Of a DNA stretch of 64,000 nt, positions 1 to 8,737 are shown piece by piece. The position numbers were made by a program, and so were the translations under genes. The stretch is from the NCBI GenBank assembly GCA_963665545.2, contig CAXXKZ010000004.1, positions 930,001 to 994,000 on the forward strand. Reading direction: 5' to 3'. Source of the DNA: G963665545 sp963665545. Its GTDB lineage: Bacteria > Pseudomonadota > Gammaproteobacteria > Xanthomonadales > SZUA-36. Under the pieces are notes generated by a model. It had not been told where the DNA came from and did no database searches. It saw only the letters and a list, made by a program, of their open reading frames with translations. The first letter of the stretch is position 1. Every line of letters starts with the position of its first letter.

Positions 1-109
1 GGATCGGCGACAAAAGTTCAGGCGTGCCCAAGCCGGCAGCCTTGACTTTTCCAGCGGCTGCAAGCGCCGAATCCGGCTCATGGAAAAGCCCTACGATGTA
101 GTTTGCCAT
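1..109 (-). CDS. actD: ActD, alternative complex III subunit (N-terminal part, cut by window edge)
   Basis: Only the first 36 codons lie in the window. They read MANYIVGLFHEPDSALAAAG and onward, which matches the start of the DUF3341 (ActD) family: a short beta strand, then a helix typical of this single-domain membrane-associated subunit. The ATG lies inside the end of actC, so the two genes overlap by 19 bases and are probably translationally coupled. ActD sits next to the ActC quinol-binding subunit in alternative complex III. The family assignment rests on a short N-terminus plus operon position. ActE and ActF would be expected further left, outside the window. Confidence 0.8.
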   Translation of the reverse strand, partial: MANYIVGLFHEPDSALAAAGKVKAAGLGTPELLSPI

Positions 110-1440
110 GCGGCCCCCCCTTCACTTTGCTTCTTTTCGGGCTTGTCCATGGTCTCCTTGACTTCGTAGATGGACACGCTTGGGAAAATCTTGACGAAGA
201 TCAGGAACATCGTCGTGAACATCCCGAGGGTGCCGATAAGAATTGAAATCTCGACCAGGCTCGGGACGTACAGGCCCCAGGCATCGGGCAGGTATTGCCG
301 CGACAGCGAGGTGCCGACAATCAGGAAGCGCTCGGTATACATGCCGATATTGATTGCAATCGACAATATCAGCATCGGCAGGAACGAGGTCCTGAAACGC
401 TTCGAGATGAGCACCAGCGGCAGAAATGCGCAAAACAGGATCATCTCCCAATACAGCACGGCGTAGTAACCGAACATCTTGAATTTCATTGCTTCATGTT
501 CGCTGGAGGTGCCGCTGTACCATCCGGTAAATACCTCCAGTATGTTGATATAGGTCCAAATCAGTGACAGCGCCAGCAGCAGCTTGCCCAGGTTATCAAA
601 GTGCACTTGGGTGATGTACTGCTCGAATTTCATGTATTTCCTGAGCACGAACATCACCGTGACAATGCCGGCGGTTCCAGAATAAATCGCCCCGACCACG
701 AAATATGGCGCATAGATTGTCTGGTGCAGCGCCGGCACAATAGACAGGGCGAAATCCCACGAAACGATACTGTGCACCGAGACCGCCAACGGAATGATCA
801 GGACCGCCAGGAAAGTGTAGGCCCAGTTCAATCGGTGCCATTGTGTGTCTGTTCCACGCCAGCCCAGGGACAACAACACGTACATGTGATGGCGCCAGCC
901 GCGGGTCCGGTCCCGCACCGCGGCGAAGTCGGGAATAGAGCCCATGTAAATGAAAATCGTGCTGCCGGTGAGATAAGTGGTGACGGCCATCACGTCAAAC
1001 AGCAGCGGTGACTTGAAATTGGGCCACAGTTCCATCTGGTTGGGGTACGGCAAGGTCCAGTGTACGAACCAGGGGCGCCCCAGGTGCACCAAGACCATGG
1101 TTGCGGCCACCATCAAAGAAAACAGCGTCATCGCCTCGGCGCTGCGGTACATCGCCTTGCGCCACTCGCTGTTGGTAATGTGCAGCACGCATGACAGCAG
1201 GGTGCCGGAGTGGCTGAGGCCGATCCAGAAGATGAAGCTGGCCAGGTAAGTGCCCCAGACTGCGGGGTGATTGTTTCCTGCCGCCCCGATGCCATAGAAA
1301 AGCTGGTAAAACCAGGGGAAAAAGAAGCAAATCAGCGTGACAGCGATAGCAATGGCCAGCGTCGTGTAATACCCGCGCCCGGTCTCGACCAGAGACCGTA
1401 CGACATCGCGGTTGACGTCGGCGTATTGCAGCTTATCCAT
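91..1440 (-). CDS. actC: ActC, NrfD/PsrC-like membrane subunit of alternative complex III
   Basis: Polytopic membrane protein of about 449 residues in the NrfD/PolF/PsrC family. ActC is thought to bind quinol and pass electrons to the iron-sulfur/heme arm of the complex. Many hydrophobic segments alternate with short loops. The frame stays open upstream, but I choose the ATG at 1440 (MDKLQYADVN), which overlaps the end of the ferredoxin gene by 8 bases. The extra upstream residues would be read inside that gene and are not membrane-like. It lies between actB2 and actD in a tightly overlapping operon. Confidence 0.9.
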   Translation of the reverse strand: MDKLQYADVNRDVVRSLVETGRGYYTTLAIAIAVTLICFFFPWFYQLFYGIGAAGNNHPAVWGTYLASFIFWIGLSHSGTLLSCVLHITNSEWRKAMYRSAEAMTLFSLMVAATMVLVHLGRPWFVHWTLPYPNQMELWPNFKSPLLFDVMAVTTYLTGSTIFIYMGSIPDFAAVRDRTRGWRHHMYVLLSLGWRGTDTQWHRLNWAYTFLAVLIIPLAVSVHSIVSWDFALSIVPALHQTIYAPYFVVGAIYSGTAGIVTVMFVLRKYMKFEQYITQVHFDNLGKLLLALSLIWTYINILEVFTGWYSGTSSEHEAMKFKMFGYYAVLYWEMILFCAFLPLVLISKRFRTSFLPMLILSIAINIGMYTERFLIVGTSLSRQYLPDAWGLYVPSLVEISILIGTLGMFTTMFLIFVKIFPSVSIYEVKETMDKPEKKQSEGGAAWQTTS

Positions 1441-2197
1441 CGGCGTCCACCTTTTTAAGATAAACCACGGAAGAATGGGTATTGAGTTCATCCAGCACCC
1501 TGTAGGCGCGTGGGTCATTCATCTTCTTGGAAACCTTGCTTTGGGGGTCCTGCCGGTCGCCGAATACCAGGGCCTCGGCGGGACAGGTCTGCACGCAGGC
1601 GGGCTGGACTTCGCCGTCGCGCACACGCCGTCGCCCATCGTCTTTGGCATTGTCCTTGGCCATGCGGATGCGCTGAATGCAGAAAGTGCATTTCTCCATG
1701 ACCCCCTTTTCACGCACGGTTACGTCCGGATTCAATTGCTGCTCAAGCGGTGCGTCCCAGTGGTGATCGCGATAGTTGAAATAGCGGACCTCGTAGGGAC
1801 AATACACCGCGCAGGACCGGGTGCCGATACAACGGTTGTAAACCTGGGTGTTGAGGCCATCCTGGTTATGGTAGGTGGCGCTGACCGGGCACACTGTTTC
1901 ACAGGGCGCAGCATCGCAATGCTGGCACAGCATCGGGATGAAGCTCAGCTTTGCGTTGGGGTACTCACCCTGCCAGTATCGCTCGATTCGAATCCACTGC
2001 ATCTGCCGGCCCTTGGCAATATCTTTATCGCCGACGATGGGTATGTTGTTTTCGGCCTGGCAGGCTGTCACGCAGGCCTCGCAACCGGTGCACCGATCAA
2101 GGTCGACAGTCATCGTCCAGGCGTAATCAAATTTCTCGTAGTAGCCTGGTCTCCGGTATTTCTGCCAGCCCCGGGTAAATCGTTCGAAGATATTCAT
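1433..2197 (-). CDS. ActB2, four-cluster ferredoxin subunit of alternative complex III
   Basis: About 254 residues with four cysteine groups, in order CTGCEACVTAC, CQHCDAAPCETVC, CIGTRSCAVYC and CTFC...CVQTC. This is the pattern of NrfC/PsrB-type proteins carrying several 4Fe-4S clusters. In most alternative complex III operons this domain is the C-terminal half of one large ActB protein. Here it is a separate gene whose ATG overlaps the stop of the molybdopterin-like gene (ATGA). It should shuttle electrons between ActB1, ActC and the heme subunits. Confidence 0.88.
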   Translation of the reverse strand: MNIFERFTRGWQKYRRPGYYEKFDYAWTMTVDLDRCTGCEACVTACQAENNIPIVGDKDIAKGRQMQWIRIERYWQGEYPNAKLSFIPMLCQHCDAAPCETVCPVSATYHNQDGLNTQVYNRCIGTRSCAVYCPYEVRYFNYRDHHWDAPLEQQLNPDVTVREKGVMEKCTFCIQRIRMAKDNAKDDGRRRVRDGEVQPACVQTCPAEALVFGDRQDPQSKVSKKMNDPRAYRVLDELNTHSSVVYLKKVDADG

Positions 2198-4488
2198 GAT
2201 GACACCACCGATATCGGGATACTGTCGATTTGGGCGTGCTCGGTCGCGCCTTCCCAAGCTGAGGTGGTCTGGATGATGTTTCTGCCGAGTTCCCTCGATT
2301 CTCCGCTGATTTTGAGCAAATCAACCCGCTGCCCGGTGACCTGAAGTTTTACCCGCGTGGCGCCCCAAGCGAGACTGCCTGACTTGGGCTCAATCTGTGG
2401 TGCGAAAATACTAATCGGGTTGCTACCCCGGTTGCTGGCGTAGCGGCCAAAGTCGGCATGACCCTGACCAATGGGCATGGCGATGACATCCGGCATGATG
2501 GCCGGATAGACAAAAACCGGCACGGTAATCTCCCCGTGCGGGGACTCAACCTTGACCAGGTCGCCTTCCGACACCCCGAGTTCTTCTGCGGTGATCGGGT
2601 TCATTTCCACCCACGAACCGTAAACGATGCTGGTCATGGGATCGGGTAACTCTTGCATCCACGGCAAATTCGCAGCCCGGCCGTCATACAATGCGTTGGA
2701 AAGATAGGGGTGCAGCACGAAGGGATAAGCGTCGCTGCTACCTGAAAACTCGGCCGCCTCGACGCCAATGTCGTTGACCACACCCTGATCAATAACGAAG
2801 GACCTGTTGGCATTTTGAACGTTTTCGCCCCAGACACCTGCTTGCAGGATTGACCGCCAAAACGAATCGAAGTCGTCCGCGGCCTCAGTCGTTGCCCCAC
2901 GGGCATGGATTTTCTGCCAGCAAGCCTTGAGAAAATTTTCGGTGGTGGCCCAGGGCAACACCGCCTCGAAGCCCATCTGTTGGCCCAAGGCCAAGATGAT
3001 GTCGCCGGTTGCACGGGTGTTGTAAAGGGGCGATACCACCGGCTGCGAAATGGCGCCGACCGGAAAGCCGATCCCCGGTTCAGGGACGTCGTCCCCCCAA
3101 CTTTCCAGGTAAGTATGGCTGGGCAAAATAAGGTCAGCCATCGCGGTGGTCTCGTCCATGAAACTGGACAGGCTGACAATAAAGGGTATTTCGGCCAGCG
3201 CCTCGGCGAATGCGCCTGCCGCAGGCAGGCTGAACACCGGGTTGGCGCCGTTGATGATCAGAACATCGATTTTGCCCTGGCGGGCATCCTCGGCAAATTC
3301 GGTCATCGCCTGATAACTGGCCTGGCGGCTTTGCGAGGTGGAACCAAAAGCAGGGGGTGGATTGAATAACATCCCGCCCGCTTTGCCGATGTTGCCGGCC
3401 AAGTAATTGAGCGCGCTCACCGCCATCAAAGTGTCTACGCCGTTACTGCCATTGGCCGCCGCCCCGCCGCCGATGGCGAGGCTGGGCCGGGTATTGGCAA
3501 AGGCATCGGCCAGTCGCGTGATGGTGTCCGCCGCGACGCCGGTTTGGTCCGCAACCCGGTCGCTCGAGTACTGTTCCAGAACTGCGGCCCATTCACCCTG
3601 GTCATCGCCCGTGTAACCACCCTGGGAAACAATCTGGTGAGCCATTCCCAGGGCCAATATGCCCTCGGTACCGGGCTTGGCGGGGATCCATTCGTCGGCG
3701 GCGGCGCCAGACACTGACATGCGGGGTTCGATCTGCACAAAGCGGCCCCGGTGATCGTGCCCGCTTTGCCGGCTGCGACCGAATCCAAGGCTATGGTGAA
3801 CCGGGGAAATCCATCTGCCGAGGTAGTCGGCCCCGAAGGACAACAGGAAACGGGTATTTTCCAGGTCGTAGTAAGGCAGGGAATCCTCACCAAAGAACCG
3901 CTTGTTGGCGGCATATAGCGTTTGTGGGTGTGCGAAATCGTAGTGCATCAGGCGTTCGGACCCCAACTGCTCCATGAACAGTTCCAGCAGGTTGCCCAAA
4001 TGCCCGCGAACCCCCTCGCTGAGGAAACAAATGCGGCTGCCCTGGCCTTTCTCATGCAAGCCGGTCAGTCGCTCGCCAACCCGGGCCAGGCCATCATTCC
4101 AGGTGATCTGGGTGAAGGACGAGGCGCCGCGGTCGCCGGCCCGCACCGAGGGTGCCGTCAAGCGGTCAGGGTTATACAGGACTTGCAGTCCCGCCTGGCC
4201 GAGCGCGCAGAGCCGGCCCTGATTGACCGGGTGGGAAGGATTTCCTTCGATCTTCTTGGCGCGTCCCTCCCGGGTGCGCACGGTAATACCGCAACCCGCC
4301 GGACACATGGAACACACACTGTTGTACCAGGTGGCGATGCCAGCGCTGAATTCCTCTGGAGGTACCGCATAAGGAATCAAGTATTCGACCGGGTGCTTGT
4401 TGACCTCTGCCAGCATGAACCCCGCCCCGGCGCCAACGCTGCCCGCTCCGACAAGCTTCAGGAAATCTCTGCGGTCTATTGTGGACAT
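2194..4488 (-). CDS. actB: ActB1, molybdopterin-oxidoreductase-like subunit of alternative complex III
   Basis: Protein of about 764 residues that starts with a twin-arginine signal (DRRDFLKLVGAG). It is followed by an N-terminal cysteine motif (CSMCPAGCGI with a later CALG cysteine) and the overall fold of the molybdopterin oxidoreductase family. ActB members of this family are structural/electron-transfer subunits and generally lack the Mo cofactor. The start at 4488 keeps the Tat signal close to the N-terminus; an in-frame ATG at 4515 is an alternative. The pentaheme actA lies 37 bases upstream and the split ferredoxin half immediately downstream. Confidence 0.88.
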   Translation of the reverse strand: MSTIDRRDFLKLVGAGSVGAGAGFMLAEVNKHPVEYLIPYAVPPEEFSAGIATWYNSVCSMCPAGCGITVRTREGRAKKIEGNPSHPVNQGRLCALGQAGLQVLYNPDRLTAPSVRAGDRGASSFTQITWNDGLARVGERLTGLHEKGQGSRICFLSEGVRGHLGNLLELFMEQLGSERLMHYDFAHPQTLYAANKRFFGEDSLPYYDLENTRFLLSFGADYLGRWISPVHHSLGFGRSRQSGHDHRGRFVQIEPRMSVSGAAADEWIPAKPGTEGILALGMAHQIVSQGGYTGDDQGEWAAVLEQYSSDRVADQTGVAADTITRLADAFANTRPSLAIGGGAAANGSNGVDTLMAVSALNYLAGNIGKAGGMLFNPPPAFGSTSQSRQASYQAMTEFAEDARQGKIDVLIINGANPVFSLPAAGAFAEALAEIPFIVSLSSFMDETTAMADLILPSHTYLESWGDDVPEPGIGFPVGAISQPVVSPLYNTRATGDIILALGQQMGFEAVLPWATTENFLKACWQKIHARGATTEAADDFDSFWRSILQAGVWGENVQNANRSFVIDQGVVNDIGVEAAEFSGSSDAYPFVLHPYLSNALYDGRAANLPWMQELPDPMTSIVYGSWVEMNPITAEELGVSEGDLVKVESPHGEITVPVFVYPAIMPDVIAMPIGQGHADFGRYASNRGSNPISIFAPQIEPKSGSLAWGATRVKLQVTGQRVDLLKISGESRELGRNIIQTTSAWEGATEHAQIDSIPISVVSS

Positions 4489-4525
4489 ATCGTTATGTGA
4501 CTCTCTCTTGTGCATCTGGCCTTGT

Positions 4526-5065
4526 TCATTTGTGGCAGGTCCAGCAGTCCAGGCCGTTTTCCACCTCATATTTCTTGTGGCAATTCAGACACCAGCCCAT
4601 CTCCAGCGGCGCGATCTGTTTCACCCGGTCCATGGTTTCAACCGGACCGTGGCAAGTCTGGCATTCCACGCCGGCTGCAATATGCCGCTTGTGCGGAAAA
4701 TGGACGAAATCCGGCAGGTCGTGAACCTTGATCCAGGGGATGGGCTCCTCGTTATCCCAGTAAGCCATGACTTTTCTGATCTCGGCCCGGTCGGTCGCAA
4801 TCTCGTTGTGACAGCCAACACATTTGCTGACGCTGGGCACGCCGGCAGACACCGAGCGGCGGGCCTGCACATGGCAGTACATGCACGGAATCTCGTTATC
4901 GCTGGCGTGAATTTTGTGGCTGAAATTGATCGGTTGAATCGGCGCATCGTCGGGATAGAAAGTGACATTGATGAAATAACCCAGCAACACACCGACGAAC
5001 CCACCGCCGAGAATCAAGCCCACTGGCTTGAGTACTTTTAATGTGGGAACTATCGATACGCCCAT
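4526..5065 (-). CDS. actA: ActA, membrane-anchored pentaheme cytochrome c of alternative complex III
   Basis: 179 residues with one N-terminal membrane anchor (about residues 10-32) and exactly five CxxCH heme-binding motifs: CMYCH, CVGCH, CQTCH, CLNCH and CWTCH. Five hemes in a small anchored protein upstream of ActB is the signature of ActA. It should pass electrons from the iron-sulfur arm towards a soluble cytochrome or the neighbouring caa3 oxidase. It begins one base after the stop of the GldC-like gene, implying cotranscription. Confidence 0.92.
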   Translation of the reverse strand: MGVSIVPTLKVLKPVGLILGGGFVGVLLGYFINVTFYPDDAPIQPINFSHKIHASDNEIPCMYCHVQARRSVSAGVPSVSKCVGCHNEIATDRAEIRKVMAYWDNEEPIPWIKVHDLPDFVHFPHKRHIAAGVECQTCHGPVETMDRVKQIAPLEMGWCLNCHKKYEVENGLDCWTCHK

Positions 5066-5066
5066 A

Positions 5067-5399
5067 CTAGCGCAGCCCCAGCCTTTCGCCGAAGCCGTCG
5101 CCGAATTCGTGAATTAACCTGGCAATATCCGCATTCTTGGTGGCACGCAGATAGGTGTCGGCCATCTTGTGAAACGTCTGGTAAAAGTGCAGGTTCATAT
5201 CTGCGATGGTCGTATCCGTGGTCCACAAATCGATCGCGGCGACGGTCTGATTTTCAGCGTCCCACAGCGACAGCATGACCGACTGACATGGCGAGGGGCC
5301 ATCTGCCTTTGCTTCGGAGGCCTCCCACTCTATTCGGGTTGGCAAATTGTCGCCGTCCAGGTCGACAGTCAGTTTGATTTCGGCCGTTCTCGAGGTCAT
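5067..5399 (-). CDS. GldC-family protein
   Basis: 110-residue soluble protein matching the GldC family from Bacteroidetes gliding-motility loci, as I recall it. The recognisable features are an opening beta strand (AEIKLTVDLD), an IEW motif, the MLSLWD segment, DLWTTDTTIADMN, and the C-terminal FYQTFHKMADTYLRAT helix. No signal peptide or membrane segment is seen. The gene abuts actA (stop to start gap of one base) and is probably the first gene of the act operon. A gliding role is unlikely here. Position suggests an accessory or assembly role for the respiratory complexes, which is inference. Confidence 0.75.
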   Translation of the reverse strand: MTSRTAEIKLTVDLDGDNLPTRIEWEASEAKADGPSPCQSVMLSLWDAENQTVAAIDLWTTDTTIADMNLHFYQTFHKMADTYLRATKNADIARLIHEFGDGFGERLGLR

Positions 5400-5450
5400 G
5401 CTATTGTCTCTATCTCCTGCGACGGTAGCGGAACTGGAAATTCACCCTTG

Positions 5451-5639
5451 ATGCTCAATCTACTCATCATCTTGGTTATGCTGGGCATCGTGGCCAGTCT
5501 CGGTTTTGGTCTTTTCTTCCTGGTACGTGACCCGGACAAAAGCGACCGCACTGTCATTTCGCTCAGTGTCAGAGTGGCGTTGGCCGTCTTGATGCTGGCA
5601 CTGCTGGGATACGGTTTCACGACCAGATATCTCATTTAA
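5451..5639 (+). CDS. Twin-transmembrane small protein (DUF2909 family)
   Basis: 62-residue protein with two predicted membrane helices (about residues 4-25 and 40-58) separated by a short charged loop (VRDPDKSDRT). Proteins of this family sit next to cytochrome c oxidase genes, usually between ctaE and SURF1, and may help oxidase biogenesis. It is transcribed opposite to, and convergent with, ctaE. The usual SURF1 neighbour is missing: GldC and the act operon follow instead. Confidence 0.8.
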   Translation: MLNLLIILVMLGIVASLGFGLFFLVRDPDKSDRTVISLSVRVALAVLMLALLGYGFTTRYLI

Positions 5640-5660
5640 GGCACCTGCGGACTGCGCACA

Positions 5661-6545
5661 CTAGAACCAATACACGAAAGTAAACAGAAACAGCCAAACC
5701 ACATCGACGAAGTGCCAATACCAACTGGCCGCCTCGAAAGCAAAATGCTTTTCCGGCGTGAAGTGCCCCTTCAAGCAACGCAGTAACATGATCAACAGCA
5801 TGATCGTTCCCATCGTCACGTGCGCGCCGTGGAATCCAGTCAGCATAAAAAAAGTCGAACCGTAAATGCCCGCTCCGAGACTCAGGCCCAGTTCAGTATA
5901 GGCATGCATATATTCCACCACCTGCAAGGTCAGGAAAGTGGCGCCCAGGACTACCGTGACGAATAGCCATGACAGCAGGCTGACTCTGTTGTTCTTTTTC
6001 AACGCCCAATGGGCGAAGGTGACCGTAACGCTGCTGGTCACCAGGATGACGGTGTTAATAAACGGCAAGCCCCACGCCCCCATCGCCTCGGTGGTCTCAC
6101 CGGCCGGGGTAATGAAAAGCGGCCAGATTTCGGCGAAATCCGGCCACAAAAAGAGGTGCGTCTCCAGATTGTTGCCGGCTCCGGCCAGCCACGGTACCGA
6201 GATGATCCGAGCGTAAAACAGCGCGCCAAAGAAAGCTCCGAAAAACATCACTTCAGAGACGATAAACCAGGCCATGCCCATGCGGTAAGAGCGATCAAGT
6301 TGGCCGCTCACCATGCCCTTGAGCGACTCATTAATGACCCGCCCGAACCAGCCGAACATCATGAATGCAATCAGCGCCAGACCGGTATAGAAAATCGGCG
6401 CGCCAAAACTGCCCTCGGCCGCAACTTTTTCGGTGCTTTGGTGGATAAAATTTGCCCCGCCATAGGCGGTCAAAAACAGCGCGACGGAGCCAATGATGGG
6501 CCAGCCACTGCTGTGTGGCACGTAGTAGCGGGGCGTCTCGTTCAT
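5661..6545 (-). CDS. ctaE: Cytochrome c oxidase subunit III
   Basis: 294-residue, seven-helix membrane protein of the CoxC/CtaE family. Recognisable segments include MGMAWFIVSEVMFFGAFFGALFYAR and the closing WYWHFVDVVWLFLF motif. It is a structural subunit of the aa3/caa3 oxidase. The ATG overlaps the TGA of ctaG (ATGA), showing translational coupling within ctaC-ctaD-ctaG-ctaE. Confidence 0.95.
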   Translation of the reverse strand: MNETPRYYVPHSSGWPIIGSVALFLTAYGGANFIHQSTEKVAAEGSFGAPIFYTGLALIAFMMFGWFGRVINESLKGMVSGQLDRSYRMGMAWFIVSEVMFFGAFFGALFYARIISVPWLAGAGNNLETHLFLWPDFAEIWPLFITPAGETTEAMGAWGLPFINTVILVTSSVTVTFAHWALKKNNRVSLLSWLFVTVVLGATFLTLQVVEYMHAYTELGLSLGAGIYGSTFFMLTGFHGAHVTMGTIMLLIMLLRCLKGHFTPEKHFAFEAASWYWHFVDVVWLFLFTFVYWF

Positions 6546-7099
6546 AAGCTCTTCACCACTTCGGGAGCCTGCAACGGCTCAACGCGAAACACCGTATAGG
6601 AAAGGCTGAGGGTGTTGATTTCCTCGGGCAGACCGGGATCCACAAAAAACGTGACGGCCATTAACATTTCCTCGCCGGCTTGCAATAGCTGCTGGGTGAA
6701 ACAGAAGCACTCGACTTTGTTCAGGTACAGCGCCGCCTGACCCGGAGTAACGCTGGGTACAGCCTGGCCCGTAATGGCTTGCCCGGCACGATTGCGAACA
6801 TAGAATTCGGTGGTATAGAGGATTCCGGGCTGGACCAGCAACTGACCTTCTGTCGGCCGGAATTCCCAGGGCATGCCCCGGCTTACGTGGGCCAGGAATT
6901 GGATCCTCACCTGGCGATCTTCAGCCGGAGATTGAGGTGCGCTATAGACTGTTTGCCCGGCAGTCTTGCCGTTCAATCCCGTCAATTCGCAGAATGTCTC
7001 GTATAGCGGTACCAGCGCATAAGCGAAACCAAACATGCCCACCGCCAACACCAGCAATAAGCCGGTGTGCCTGCGAAGCCTGTTATCGGTCTTGCTCAA
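6542..7099 (-). CDS. ctaG: Cytochrome c oxidase copper chaperone CtaG/Cox11
   Basis: 185 residues: an N-terminal membrane anchor (about residues 10-30), then a periplasmic domain with the Cox11 copper motif CFCF (KVECFCFTQQ). The protein inserts copper into the CuB site of subunit I. The frame is open further upstream but runs back into ctaD. I choose the TTG at 7099 because AGGAG lies 8 bases upstream; an ATG two codons earlier is out of frame and hits a stop at once. Length then matches the family. Confidence 0.9.
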   Translation of the reverse strand: MSKTDNRLRRHTGLLLVLAVGMFGFAYALVPLYETFCELTGLNGKTAGQTVYSAPQSPAEDRQVRIQFLAHVSRGMPWEFRPTEGQLLVQPGILYTTEFYVRNRAGQAITGQAVPSVTPGQAALYLNKVECFCFTQQLLQAGEEMLMAVTFFVDPGLPEEINTLSLSYTVFRVEPLQAPEVVKSL

Positions 7100-7130
7100 T
7101 GCATATGCTCCTGATGGCTGATAGCGGCTC

Positions 7131-8726
7131 TCAATGCGCCTGATCGTGATCGATGACAGGCGGTGTTTCAAAAGTGTGACGCGGGGCCGGGGACGGCACG
7201 GTCCACTCCAGACCTTCGGCGCCTTCCCAGACCTGGGTCGTGGCCTTCTTGCCGCCACGGATGGTCTTGATCACGATGTACAGGAATAGAATCTGTGTCA
7301 ATCCCAGCAACATTGCGCCGATGCTTGAAAGCAAATTGAAGTCCGCGAACTGCAGGGAGTAGTCGACAATTCGGCGTGGCATGCCGGCAAGGCCGGAAAA
7401 ATGCATCGGGAAGAAGGTCAGGTTGACGCCAATCGTCGCCGCCCAGAAGTGGATCTTGCCCAACCGCTCGTCATACATGTGGCCGGTCCATTTGGGGAGC
7501 CAGTAATACACCGCCGCCATGGTGCCGAAAATCGCCCCCGGATACAGCACATAGTGGAAGTGCGCCACCACAAAGAAAGTATCGTGATACTGGAAATCCG
7601 CCGGTACCAGGGCCAGCATCAGGCCGGAGAAACCGCCAATGGTAAACATCATGACGAAACCGATGGCAAACAGCATGGGTGTTTCAAAGGTCATGGAGCC
7701 ACGCCACATGGTCGCAACCCAATTGAACACTTTCACGCCCGTGGGCACTGCGATCAGCATCGTTGCATACATGAAAAACAGCTCGGTGGCCAGGGGCATG
7801 CCGGTGGTGAACATGTGATGTCCCCAGACTACGAATGACAACATCGCAATTGATACGGTCGCGTATACCATGGAGTGATAGCCAAACAACTTCTTGCGCG
7901 CGAATGTGGGGATGATCTGCGAGGCGATGCCAAAACCCGGCAGGATCATGATGTAGACCTCCGGGTGCCCGAAAAACCAGAAAATGTGCTGGAACATGAC
8001 CGGGTCGCCGCCCCCTGACGCGTCAAAGAAACTGGTGCCGAAATGGCGGTCGGTGAGCATCATCGTGACGGCCCCAGCCAGCACCGGCATCACCATGATC
8101 AGCAAAAAGGCGGTGATCAGCCAGGTCCATACAAACAGAGGCATCTTCATCAGGGTCATGCCCGGCGCTCTCAGGTTGAAAATCGTCACAATGATGTTAA
8201 TCGCCCCCAAAATTGAAGAGATGCCCATCATGTGCACGCCAACGATGAAAAAGTCGGTGCTGGGCGGACCGTAGGTCGTGGATAAAGGTGCGTAAAAAGT
8301 CCAGCCGAAGTTGGGTGCACCACCTTCCATAAACAGAGAGGAAAGTAGCAATGTAAAAGCGAAAGGAAGAATCCAGAAACTGAAATTATTCAAACGCGGC
8401 AGCGCCATGTCTGGTGCGCCAATCATCATTGGAATCATCCAGTTGGCCAGACCGACGAATGCGGGCATTACCGCGCCGAACACCATAACCAGGCCATGCA
8501 TAGTTACAAGTTGATTGTAAAAGTCCGGCTCCACCAACTGGATTCCCGGTTGCGCCAACTCTGCCCGAATGCCCATCGCCAATGCGCCAGCGATGAAGAA
8601 CAGCAGGAAACTGAGCCACAGGTAGAGTGTTCCAATTTCCTTGTGGTTGGTGGTCATCAACCAGCGCGATGCAAATCTCAGCAGCGGATGACGAGACTTG
8701 GCTTCTGTGTGTACGTGTGTGCTCAT
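7131..8726 (-). CDS. ctaD: Cytochrome c oxidase subunit I
   Basis: 531-residue, twelve-helix heme-copper oxidase subunit holding the low-spin heme and the heme a3/CuB site. Visible hallmarks are WFFGHPEVYI (CuB histidine and the cross-linked tyrosine), WGHHMFTTGMP (the two CuB histidines) and the FFVVAHFHYVL heme-ligand segment. It follows ctaC by 11 bases. This is an A-type oxidase that reduces oxygen to water with proton pumping. Confidence 0.97.
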   Translation of the reverse strand: MSTHVHTEAKSRHPLLRFASRWLMTTNHKEIGTLYLWLSFLLFFIAGALAMGIRAELAQPGIQLVEPDFYNQLVTMHGLVMVFGAVMPAFVGLANWMIPMMIGAPDMALPRLNNFSFWILPFAFTLLLSSLFMEGGAPNFGWTFYAPLSTTYGPPSTDFFIVGVHMMGISSILGAINIIVTIFNLRAPGMTLMKMPLFVWTWLITAFLLIMVMPVLAGAVTMMLTDRHFGTSFFDASGGGDPVMFQHIFWFFGHPEVYIMILPGFGIASQIIPTFARKKLFGYHSMVYATVSIAMLSFVVWGHHMFTTGMPLATELFFMYATMLIAVPTGVKVFNWVATMWRGSMTFETPMLFAIGFVMMFTIGGFSGLMLALVPADFQYHDTFFVVAHFHYVLYPGAIFGTMAAVYYWLPKWTGHMYDERLGKIHFWAATIGVNLTFFPMHFSGLAGMPRRIVDYSLQFADFNLLSSIGAMLLGLTQILFLYIVIKTIRGGKKATTQVWEGAEGLEWTVPSPAPRHTFETPPVIDHDQAH

Positions 8727-8737
8727 GATGGTTTCAC

